DNA from: Acidobacteriota bacterium
GTDB lineage: Bacteria > Acidobacteriota > Terriglobia > Bryobacterales > Bryobacteraceae
Assembly (NCBI GenBank): GCA_003223065.1
Contig: QHXU01000069.1
Span: 23,084-34,108 of the forward strand
DNA: 11,025 nucleotides
Reading direction: 5' to 3'
Shown: in pieces, positions 5,117-11,025 of the stretch
Numbering within the stretch: position 1 is the stretch's first letter
How the letters are laid out: each line of letters begins with the position of its first letter
The notes under the pieces: model-generated
What the model was told of the DNA's origin: nothing
What the model saw: the letters and a program-made list of their open reading frames with translations, nothing else
The model's database searches: none
Made by a program: the position numbers and the translations under genes

Positions 5117-6469
5117 CTATCCCGCCGACGCTTCGAGGTTTTTCAATTTTGCGGCGAGCGTGGTGCGCTTCAAGCCGAGCATACCCGCCGCGGCGGTCTT
5201 GTTTCCGCCCGCTTTTTGAAGCGCCTGCTCCAGGATCTGACGCTCGATGCGGCCCACGGTCTGGTCGAAGTCGAGCCCGGTGTCGGGAACGTCGACGGAG
5301 GAATCCGGCTGTGCCGCAATCTTGCGCGCGGCGCTCGAGGCCAGCGCGAAATCGGAAGGATAGAGCACTTCACGATCGCCGCTCAGCGCCAGAGCCCTCT
5401 CGATCATATTCTCGAGCTGCCGAACGTTGCCCGGCCACGAATACGAGGACAGGTGCGCCAACGTCTCCGGAGGCAGGCGCCGCAATGAGATGCTTTCCAC
5501 CCGGCAGATTTTTTCGATGAAATGGTGGGCCAGCACCGGAATATCTTCGAGACGCTCGCGCAATGGAGGCGTCGAGATCGGGACCACATTGAGCCGGTAA
5601 TACAGATCCTCGCGGAACTGTCCTGCGCGTATGAGCTCCACCAGGTCGCGGTTCGTAGCGGCGATTACCCGAACATCCACGCGAATGGTTTCAGAGCTGC
5701 CGACGCGCTGGAACTCGCGCTCCTGCAGGACGCGCAGCAGCTTGGTTTGGATGTCCAACGGCAGGTCGCCTACTTCATCCAGGAACAGCGTTCCCCGGTT
5801 CGCTTGCTCGAATCGGCCCACGCGATGCTGAATTGCGCCGGTAAATGCGCCTTTGACATGCCCGAACAACTCCGCTTCGAGCAAATTTTCCGGCAGTGCG
5901 TTGCAATTGACCGCGACCATCGGAAGGTTGGCGCGAGGGCCGGCCATGTGCAGGGCGCGCGCCACCATCTCCTTGCCCGTGCCGGTTTCGCCCGTGATGA
6001 GCACCGTGGAACGTCGTCCGCCCACCAGGCGGATTACTTCTACGGTCCGCAGCATGGCGCGGCTCGAGCCCACCAGGAATTTTCGCCAAGGCGAGTCGCG
6101 TTGAACGGACCGGGCGGCGATCTGCCCGCGGCGGATCTCGGCAGCCGATTCGACGAGCGAGACAATGTCCGCCCCGGGACCAGCAACATCATGGGCGCCC
6201 AGCCGTATATATCGCACGGCATCGGCAACCGAGGCGCCGGCGTCGCAGACCAGGACTGGAACTCCCGCCTGCGCGCGTACCGATTCTTCCAATAGTTCGT
6301 CGGTGCTCCACTCCGGAACCGCGGTATGAATCACTACTACATCAAAAAATGAATTGCGTAGATGACGGATCGCCTCTGAACCGCTTACAGCCGTTTCGGC
6401 AGCCCAGTCCGGGGACATGTTTTCGGCGGTGGTTGCGATCCAGAGTATTTTCGGACGCTCGTGAGTCAC
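5117..6469 (-). CDS. NtrC-family sigma-54 regulator with a degenerate receiver domain
   Basis: This 450-residue enhancer-binding protein has three parts. Residues 1-115 have the size and rhythm of a receiver but lack its chemistry: the phospho-acceptor place is His48 (DVVVIHTAVP), the acidic pair is Ala-Thr (WIATTAE), and the Thr and Lys places read CDAGAS and DVAGPG. Residues 131-375 are the AAA+ domain: GETGTGKE (160-167), GAFTGA (207-212), GTLFLDEVG (226-234), VIAATNRD (268-275), REDLYYRLN (286-294), WPGNVRQLEN (345-354). A Fis-type helix-turn-helix closes the protein (about 418-444, GGNKTAAAGMLGLKRTTLAAK). The GTG start is set by a GAGGG ribosome binding site and an in-frame TGA just upstream. 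Normal NtrC-type proteins are about 450-480 residues, so the architecture is complete, but aspartyl phosphorylation is not expected. Its target promoters are unknown. Confidence 0.92.
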   Translation of the reverse strand: MTHERPKILWIATTAENMSPDWAAETAVSGSEAIRHLRNSFFDVVVIHTAVPEWSTDELLEESVRAQAGVPVLVCDAGASVADAVRYIRLGAHDVAGPGADIVSLVESAAEIRRGQIAARSVQRDSPWRKFLVGSSRAMLRTVEVIRLVGGRRSTVLITGETGTGKEMVARALHMAGPRANLPMVAVNCNALPENLLEAELFGHVKGAFTGAIQHRVGRFEQANRGTLFLDEVGDLPLDIQTKLLRVLQEREFQRVGSSETIRVDVRVIAATNRDLVELIRAGQFREDLYYRLNVVPISTPPLRERLEDIPVLAHHFIEKICRVESISLRRLPPETLAHLSSYSWPGNVRQLENMIERALALSGDREVLYPSDFALASSAARKIAAQPDSSVDVPDTGLDFDQTVGRIERQILEQALQKAGGNKTAAAGMLGLKRTTLAAKLKNLEASAG

Positions 6470-6475
6470 GACGTT

Positions 6476-6480
6476 CCCTC
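6476..6480 (-). promoter_or_regulatory. Ribosome binding site of the NtrC-type gene
   Basis: The minus strand reads GAGGG here, 6 nt before the GTG start codon at 6469. An in-frame TGA lies three codons before the GTG, so no longer start is possible. Confidence 0.6.
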
Positions 6481-6524
6481 ACGCTTCCATCGGGCGGCGC
6501 AGGAACGCGCACCACTGGGGAAAT

Positions 6525-6563
6525 GGATTAATCCTAAGGCTACGAGGGTGCTAGGCTAACGAG
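6525..6563. promoter_or_regulatory. Palindrome and imperfect direct repeat in the divergent intergenic region
   Basis: GGATTAATCC at 6525-6534 is a perfect 10-bp palindrome. It is followed by CTAAGGCTACGAG (6534-6546) and CTAGGCTAACGAG (6551-6563), near copies 17 bp apart. They lie between the divergently transcribed NtrC-type gene and the VOC gene. They are well placed to be operators for one or both genes, perhaps for autoregulation, but resemble no site that I know. Confidence 0.35.
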
Positions 6564-6587
6564 ACTTGCCGTAGCTCCCGGCAGGCG

Positions 6588-6616
6588 TTGACACAGCGAC
6601 GCGACAAGTGAATCAT
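6588..6616 (+). promoter_or_regulatory. Sigma-70-type promoter of the VOC gene
   Basis: A perfect TTGACA (6588-6593) is followed after 17 bp by AATCAT (6611-6616, 4 of 6 to TATAAT). Predicted transcription starts near 6623, giving a leader of about 16 nt that contains the AGGAG ribosome binding site at 6630-6634, 4 nt before the ATG at 6639. Confidence 0.55.
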
Positions 6617-6638
6617 GTAGTCTACTCTCAGGAGATTT

Positions 6639-7010
6639 ATGCTTGGTTCCCACAAGATCATCGCGTTCGTCGCGACTCGTGACGCCCTGCGCGCGAAGGT
6701 GTTCTATCGCGACACTCTTGGCCTTCGCCTGGTGAGCGAAGAACCGTTCGCGCTGGTTTTCGACGCACAGGGGACAATGCTGAGGGTTTCGATCGTGCAA
6801 CAACTCGCGCCAGCGAAGCACACAGTATTGGGCTGGGACGTTCCGGACATCATGGCAGCCGCGCAGGATCTCCAGAAAGCAGGGGTCAGATTCGAGCGCT
6901 ACGAGGGTCTGCCGCAAGACGAACTCGGCATTTGGACAGCTCCCGGAGGCGCCAGAGTGGCCTGGTTCAAGGATCCTGAGGGCAACGTACTTTCGATCAC
7001 GGAGTTCTAA
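6639..7010 (+). CDS. Small VOC-fold (glyoxalase/bleomycin-resistance superfamily) protein
   Basis: This 123-residue protein is a single VOC module of two beta-alpha-beta-beta-beta halves. Landmarks are AKVFYRDTLGLRLVSEEPFALVF (19-41), TVLGWDVPDIMAAAQDLQKAGV (62-83) and WFKDPEGNVLSITEF (109-123), the last being the common F-x-DPEGN ending. In metal-dependent members a Glu follows GN by three residues and His or Glu ligands sit on strands 1 and 5; here those places read Ser119 and hydrophobic residues. Catalytic metal binding is therefore doubtful, and the protein may be a binding or metal-independent member (inference from remembered family patterns). It stands alone, with its own promoter and ribosome binding site, divergent from the NtrC-type gene and convergent with pheT 27 nt away. 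The substrate is unknown. Confidence 0.85.
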   Translation: MLGSHKIIAFVATRDALRAKVFYRDTLGLRLVSEEPFALVFDAQGTMLRVSIVQQLAPAKHTVLGWDVPDIMAAAQDLQKAGVRFERYEGLPQDELGIWTAPGGARVAWFKDPEGNVLSITEF

Positions 7011-7037
7011 GTCCGCTCCTCGTGCCGCAAGACAAAG

Positions 7038-9296
7038 CTAGAGCTTGAGCTCGTAGCCGGCTGAACGCATTGCGTCGATGATAGCCATGCGGATCGCAGC
7101 CACCTCGTCCGACGACAGCGTGTGGTCGGAAGCTCCTAGCGTGATCCGATAGGAAAGACTTCGGCGCCTGTCCGAAAAGGTGAACTCTCGCAGGAATTCG
7201 ATGGACAGCAGTTCCGGAGGCCGCGGAAACGCCGCGTGCACCTCGCCGATCAAAGCCCTCTTCGGCGCCACGATTGAGAGATCGAACGCGCTGGTCGGGA
7301 ATCGCCGCACCGGCTGGTACCGGACGGTTCCTCGCTGGAGCTTTTCCACTAGTATCAGATCCAGATCCAGCACCGCCGCGCGCCCCGCTTCCACCATTCT
7401 GGGATGGAACTCGAATAGCCGGCCGATCCGCGTCCCGCCGTGGTGGACGTCCGCGGCGCGTTGCGGGTGCTCGTATCCTTGCGCCTGCGCCGGCCGAACC
7501 GTCACGCCTGGCAGGAGGCACTCCGCCAGCCGCTTCAGCTCGAGCAGCCCCGGGACCCCGTTGTCCTTGGCATATATCGCCGCTGCGAAATGCGGCGCTT
7601 CGCCGTCTTTGTGAATCTCCCGGCCGATCTCGAACAGCCGGAAGCTATCGAGGTGCCTGGCATTGTCGCCTACGTTTTTCCAGATTCCGGGCAGGAGGCT
7701 CGCGCGCAGAAGTCCCTGGTCCCTGGCGATGGGGTTCGCAACCCTTATGTGCATCGCCGGGTCTAGCTCGAACGCGGCGGCCATCTCCTCGCTCACGAAC
7801 GAGTAGTTGTAGACCTCTGTAAAACCCTGCGCGGCGGCCATCTCGCGCACATGATGGTGGAACGCTCGTTCCGGATTGCCGGGCGGGACCTTGGCCGGCG
7901 CCAGCGGTGCGACCGGCGTGATCGAATCGTAGCCCACCATCCGGCCAACCTCTTCCAGCAAGTCGTCCTTGATCGAAATATCTTTGGTCGCGCGCCAGCT
8001 CGGCACGCTGACCGAAAAGATGCGCGGCGCTGTTGCCTCGACTCGAAATTGGAGCGATTCGAGAATTCGACGCACGTCTGCCGCGGGGACCGCACGGCCC
8101 AGCTTTCGGTCCAGCCAATCGAGCGGCAATTCGATGGGCGCCGGAGCGGGTGGCGGGCGAAACGCATCCGCCAGGCCGCCTACCAGCCGGATCCCGGGCG
8201 AAACTTCCTCGAGCAGTTCGAGCGCGCGCTCCAGGCCGCGCACGGTATTGACCGGATCCTGCGCCTTCTCAAACCTCATCGATGCATCCGTGCGCAGTCT
8301 CATCCGTGATGAAGTCTTGCGGATGCTTGAGGCGTTGAAATTCGCGCTCTCGAGAACGATACGCGTGGTCGTGTCCGAAATCGCGCTTTCGGCGCCTCCA
8401 ATGACTCCCGCCAGCGCGACCGCTCCCACGGGGTCCGCGATCACCAGGTTCGACGGATCCAGGTTATAGCGCTCGCCGTTCAGAGCGTTGAGTTGTTCGC
8501 CCTCGCGCGCCAGCCGCACGATGATCTCACCGCCGCGCAGTTTGTCAGCGTCAAAAGCGTGCATCGGCTGCGTGATCTCCGCCATCACGTAATTCGTCAC
8601 GTCCACGATGTTACTGATCGGATTCAAGCCGATCGCTTCGAGGCGATATTGCAGCCAAAGCGGCGACGGCCGGATCGTGACGTTCTCGAACAGCAATGCC
8701 GAGTAGCGAGGGCACAACGCGTAATCTTCAATCGTTACGCGCAGCGGCGGCGCGCCGCCGAGCGCGCGCGCTTTCACCGGGTCCCGCAGCGTCTTTCCGA
8801 GGATCGCAGCCACCTCGCGCGCCATGCCGTAATGCCCCCATAGGTCCGGCCGGTGGGTCAGCGATTTGTTGTCGACCTCGATAATGTGATCGGGCGCCAG
8901 GGCGAACGGCTCGTCCAGCTCGACGATGCCCGTATGATCGCGGCTGATCCCGAGTTCGGCCGCGCTCGCCAGCATTCCGTCGCTTTCGATGCCCTCGATT
9001 GTTTTCCTGCCCACCGGCAGGTAAATCGAGCGCACGCCCGGGCGGCAGTTGGGCGCGCCGCACACCACGGTCCTGGTTCCATACTTCGCGGTCTCAACCA
9101 CCGTCTTGCGGTTGTGTCCGGAGCCCAGCGCCTCCACGGAAACGATCCGGGCTTCGCTCGCTGACTCGAGCGCCGCTCCCACTCTCTCCACGCCTTCGCA
9201 TTCGGCGGTTTTGATGGTGATGAGACGCGCCAGGTCCTTCGGCGGTGTCTCCAGGCCGTCCACGAGTTCGCGCAACCAATTGTAAGAAAATTTCAT
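7038..9296 (-). CDS. pheT: Phenylalanine--tRNA ligase beta subunit
   Basis: PheT pairs with PheS as a cytoplasmic alpha2-beta2 enzyme that charges tRNA-Phe; the beta chain binds tRNA and edits mischarged tyrosine. At 752 residues it is slightly shorter than the roughly 795 of E. coli. It opens with the typical MKFSYNWLRELVDG. An EMAP-like tRNA-binding region (about 48-128) keeps VVCGAPNCRPGV and GIESDGMLASAAELG. VDNKSLTHRPDLWGHYGMAR (141-160) replaces the more common NRPDCLS-type segment. The B3/B4 editing region has NPISNIVDVTNYVM (225-238), GVIGG (297-301) and SMRFEK (339-344). B5 spans about 386-455, the inactive synthetase-like core 470-655, and the C-terminal ferredoxin-like anticodon-binding domain 660-752 (FPTSAFDLSIV to the end). 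It starts 3 nt after the pheS stop with a weak ribosome binding site, so it is translationally coupled. Confidence 0.98.
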   Translation of the reverse strand: MKFSYNWLRELVDGLETPPKDLARLITIKTAECEGVERVGAALESASEARIVSVEALGSGHNRKTVVETAKYGTRTVVCGAPNCRPGVRSIYLPVGRKTIEGIESDGMLASAAELGISRDHTGIVELDEPFALAPDHIIEVDNKSLTHRPDLWGHYGMAREVAAILGKTLRDPVKARALGGAPPLRVTIEDYALCPRYSALLFENVTIRPSPLWLQYRLEAIGLNPISNIVDVTNYVMAEITQPMHAFDADKLRGGEIIVRLAREGEQLNALNGERYNLDPSNLVIADPVGAVALAGVIGGAESAISDTTTRIVLESANFNASSIRKTSSRMRLRTDASMRFEKAQDPVNTVRGLERALELLEEVSPGIRLVGGLADAFRPPPAPAPIELPLDWLDRKLGRAVPAADVRRILESLQFRVEATAPRIFSVSVPSWRATKDISIKDDLLEEVGRMVGYDSITPVAPLAPAKVPPGNPERAFHHHVREMAAAQGFTEVYNYSFVSEEMAAAFELDPAMHIRVANPIARDQGLLRASLLPGIWKNVGDNARHLDSFRLFEIGREIHKDGEAPHFAAAIYAKDNGVPGLLELKRLAECLLPGVTVRPAQAQGYEHPQRAADVHHGGTRIGRLFEFHPRMVEAGRAAVLDLDLILVEKLQRGTVRYQPVRRFPTSAFDLSIVAPKRALIGEVHAAFPRPPELLSIEFLREFTFSDRRRSLSYRITLGASDHTLSSDEVAAIRMAIIDAMRSAGYELKL

Positions 9297-9299
9297 CGT

Positions 9300-10322
9300 T
9301 TAGAACTGCGTTAAGAATCGTAGATCGCCGCTCGAAAACAGGCGGATGTCATCAATTCCGTAGCGCATCATCGCCAGGCGCGTCAGCCCGAGGCCGAACG
9401 CGAACCCGTTCCACACCTCCGGATCGGCGCCGCAGTACCGCAGCACCGCCGGGTGCACCAGGCCGCACGGCATCAGCTCGACCCATCCGGACTGCTTGCA
9501 CACCGGACATCCCTCGCCGTTGCAGATCAGGCAGCGGATGTCCAGCTCGAACCCAGGCTCAACGAACGGAAAAAATCCCGGCCGCAGCCGCACGGTCACC
9601 TCGCGATGGAAGATCGCGGAAAGCAGGGTCTTCATGAAGTAGATCATGTGCGCCACCGAAACGTCGTGATCAACCATCATGCCTTCGAGCTGGTAGAACG
9701 TGTGCTCGTGCGAAGGATCGACCTCTTCGTTGCGAAAAACTCTGCCCGGCGCGATCATTTTGAGCGGCGGACCCAGCTTCTCCAGGCCGCGCACCTGCAC
9801 TGGCGAAGTATGCGTGCGCAGCAGCCTGCGGTCCTCGAGCCAGAACGTATCCTGCATATCGCGCGCCGGATGATCAGCCGGGATGTTCAGCGCGTCGAAG
9901 TTGTAGTATTCCGTCTCAACCTCAGGCCCGTCGAGCACCGTAAAGCCCATCGAGACGAACAGGTCCTCCACTTCCTGCTGGACCTGGGTAACGGGATGCA
10001 GGCTGCCGGGGCGGGGGCCGGGAGCGGGCGTGGTCAAGTCCACCCACTCGGCATCGAGCCGCGCGTCGAGCGCCGCCGCCTCGAGCGACGCCTTGCGGGT
10101 TTCGATCTTCGATTCGAGCTCCGCCTTCACTGTGTTCAGCAGCTTGCCGATGCGCGCGCGCTCCTCCGGCGCGAGCTTCCCGAACTCCTTGCTGATTTCG
10201 GCGAGCTTGCCCTTGCGCCCCAGGGCCTCCACGCGCACAGCTTCCACTTGATCGAGCGTTTCGGCTGATGCGAGTTGGTCTAGCGCATTCGCGTACAGCT
10301 GTGAGATGAGGCCGTCCAGCAC
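9300..10322 (-). CDS. pheS: Phenylalanine--tRNA ligase alpha subunit
   Basis: PheS is the catalytic subunit that activates phenylalanine and transfers it to tRNA-Phe. The first 90 residues form the N-terminal coiled coil (VEALGRKGKLAEISKEFGKL, 31-50). The class II core follows: HPARDMQDTFW (151-161), LLRTHTSPVQVR (167-178), motif 2 around GRVFRNEEVDPSHEHTFYQLEG (193-214) and motif 3 GFAFGLGLTRLAMM (306-319). A Cys cluster CLICNGEGCPVC (264-275), then GWVELMPCGLVHP, resembles the metal-knuckle insert seen in many bacterial PheS. The GTG start at 10322 gives 340 residues and an N terminus of normal length; it sits one base after the ankyrin stop (TAA-A-GTG). A TTG at 10349 would add 9 residues, overlap the ankyrin gene by 26 nt, and has GGTGG upstream, so it cannot be excluded. 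Confidence 0.96.
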   Translation of the reverse strand: MLDGLISQLYANALDQLASAETLDQVEAVRVEALGRKGKLAEISKEFGKLAPEERARIGKLLNTVKAELESKIETRKASLEAAALDARLDAEWVDLTTPAPGPRPGSLHPVTQVQQEVEDLFVSMGFTVLDGPEVETEYYNFDALNIPADHPARDMQDTFWLEDRRLLRTHTSPVQVRGLEKLGPPLKMIAPGRVFRNEEVDPSHEHTFYQLEGMMVDHDVSVAHMIYFMKTLLSAIFHREVTVRLRPGFFPFVEPGFELDIRCLICNGEGCPVCKQSGWVELMPCGLVHPAVLRYCGADPEVWNGFAFGLGLTRLAMMRYGIDDIRLFSSGDLRFLTQF

Positions 10323-10323
10323 T

Positions 10324-10911
10324 TTACAGACTCGCTCCGTTGGCTTCAAGAAAATCCACCATCGCCTGCTGGGCGCCGGTCAGCGCCAGGTCGAGGGGAC
10401 TTTGGTTGTTGTCGGCCCGCACTTTCACGTCCGCACCTGCGTCCACCAGCGCCTTCGCCGTCTCCAGGTCGCCGTTCTGCGCGGCGGCGTGCAGGGCGGT
10501 CCATCCACGGTGCTGGCGCGCATCCACCTGGGCGCCGTGATCGAGCAGGAGCCTGGCGATCGAGGCATGGCGCCCGGCCGCCGCGGCGTGCAGCGGCGTA
10601 TTCTCCATCACGTTGGTGGAGCGCGCATTCACGGGCGCCCCCTTGTTGAGCAGCAACTGCGCGGCTGTCTTCTTTCCGAAATACGCTGCCAGGTGCAGCG
10701 GCGTCCAGCCATCGCTGCTCAAGGCCGAAACCAGCGAGCGATTTCCAGCAAGCAATCGCTCGATCTCCTCGGTGCTTCCCAGAATGGCCGCGGCGAAGAT
10801 CGCAAGCGACGGATCGGCTTCCACCAGCGCCGACACCCGGGATAACTCTCCGGCCCTGATGGCTTCGAAAAGTTCTTTCATTGCGTTGCGGGTTTCACGC
10901 CGCAGGTGCAA
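10324..10911 (-). CDS. Ankyrin-repeat protein in the pheST operon
   Basis: This is a 195-residue soluble protein without signal peptide or membrane segment. After a helical lead-in (KELFEAIRAGELSRVSALVE, 12-31) and a degenerate repeat (about 37-66), clear ankyrin units begin at 68 (DGWTPLHLAAYFGKK), 103 (ENTPLHAAAAGRH), 136 (GWTALHAAAQNGD) and 169 (NQSPLDLALTGA), each ending with LLL-x-x-GA-type loops. Ankyrin repeats mediate protein-protein contacts; the partner is unknown. The TTG at 10911 is chosen because GGAGGA lies 5 nt upstream; it overlaps the preceding gene by 17 nt. The ATG at codon 11 (10881) looks like a more usual ankyrin-protein start but has no ribosome binding site, so it remains possible. 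The gene is followed directly by pheS. Confidence 0.88.
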   Translation of the reverse strand: MHLRRETRNAMKELFEAIRAGELSRVSALVEADPSLAIFAAAILGSTEEIERLLAGNRSLVSALSSDGWTPLHLAAYFGKKTAAQLLLNKGAPVNARSTNVMENTPLHAAAAGRHASIARLLLDHGAQVDARQHRGWTALHAAAQNGDLETAKALVDAGADVKVRADNNQSPLDLALTGAQQAMVDFLEANGASL

Positions 10912-11025
10912 AGACTTCCTCCGCCTTGGCGACCTCCCAGGCGAGGTGATTGATATAGAATAGCAGCGCCGCCGGTGGGAACGCCGGGCGGAATTTCTCC
11001 CATACGCGCTGCTGCCAGCCCTCTT
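10895..11025 (-). CDS. C-terminal end of an unrecognised protein (5' truncated)
   Basis: A frame entering from the right edge on the minus strand runs 42 codons to a TGA at 10895-10897. It ends with WQQRVWEKFRPAFPPAALLF, then YINHLAWEVAKAEEVFAPAA. The composition is protein-like, with aromatic residues, Pro and helix-compatible Ala/Glu stretches. It overlaps the ankyrin gene start by 17 nt, which favours a real upstream gene of the same operon. I do not recognise the family from this tail. Confidence 0.6.
   Translation of the reverse strand, partial: EGWQQRVWEKFRPAFPPAALLFYINHLAWEVAKAEEVFAPAA
10917..10922 (-). promoter_or_regulatory. Strong ribosome binding site supporting the TTG start of the ankyrin gene
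   Basis: The minus strand reads GGAGGA, a near-perfect Shine-Dalgarno sequence, 5 nt before the TTG at 10911. It lies inside the last codons of the upstream gene, where GAG GAA encodes two Glu residues, so the match could partly be chance. Confidence 0.45.

Noticed and set aside
5522..6295. A 257-codon open frame on the + strand opposite the NtrC-type gene
   Set aside because: It is antisense to a fully conserved AAA+ regulator, and its product shows no family motif. Long antisense frames are expected in high-GC DNA.
7011..7037. Possible terminator between the VOC gene and pheT
   Set aside because: No stem of useful length was found in the 27-bp gap; a short AAGCT/AGCTT palindrome falls at the pheT end itself and has no T-tract.
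9453..10268. A 271-codon open frame on the + strand opposite pheS
   Set aside because: It is a shadow of pheS, whose class II motifs are intact.

Overview
The window is high-GC, densely coded bacterial DNA with no rRNA, tRNA, CRISPR or transposon that I can recognise. Two sigma-54 enhancer-binding proteins lie in 6.5 kb, start codons are often GTG or TTG, and PheT carries a DNKSLTHRPDLWGHYG variant. Together these suggest a soil-type Acidobacteriota member (Bryobacterales/Solibacter-like). That placement is inference from gene style, not a database result.

Left block (1-3966, + strand). The C-terminal end of a SPOR-like protein is followed by an intergenic region rich in ACCCCCA boxes and a candidate sigma-70-type promoter. 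A compact four-gene cluster comes next: a sigma-54 activator with no N-terminal sensory domain, a receiver protein with a degenerate GGDEF domain, a GT4-family glycosyltransferase, and a ModA-type periplasmic binding protein. Junctions are +10, +6/7 and -4 nt, so the genes are probably co-transcribed and partly translationally coupled. No modB or modC follows.

Middle block (4001-6469, - strand). An NtrC-type sigma-54 regulator whose receiver domain has lost its phosphorylation residues lies upstream of a multi-pass membrane protein of the LPG-synthase/YbhN-like family. The membrane protein ends 34 nt from modA in a convergent arrangement, with a hairpin between them. A 169-bp divergent intergenic region separates the regulator from a small VOC-fold protein (6639-7010, +), which has a good promoter and ribosome binding site of its own.

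Right block (7038-11025, - strand). In transcription order this is the 3' end of an unrecognised gene, an ankyrin-repeat protein, pheS and pheT. All junctions are within about 20 nt (overlap or gap), so this looks like one operon delivering both subunits of phenylalanyl-tRNA synthetase with an ankyrin protein in front.

The less ordinary part is the left and middle regulatory locus. Both sigma-54 activators look independent of phosphorylation, and the only receiver that keeps a phospho-acceptor Asp sits on a protein with a dead GGDEF output. A glycosyltransferase, an orphan solute-binding protein and a lipid-flippase/LPG-synthase-like membrane protein lie around them. A link to cell-surface polysaccharide or lipid is a guess from context.
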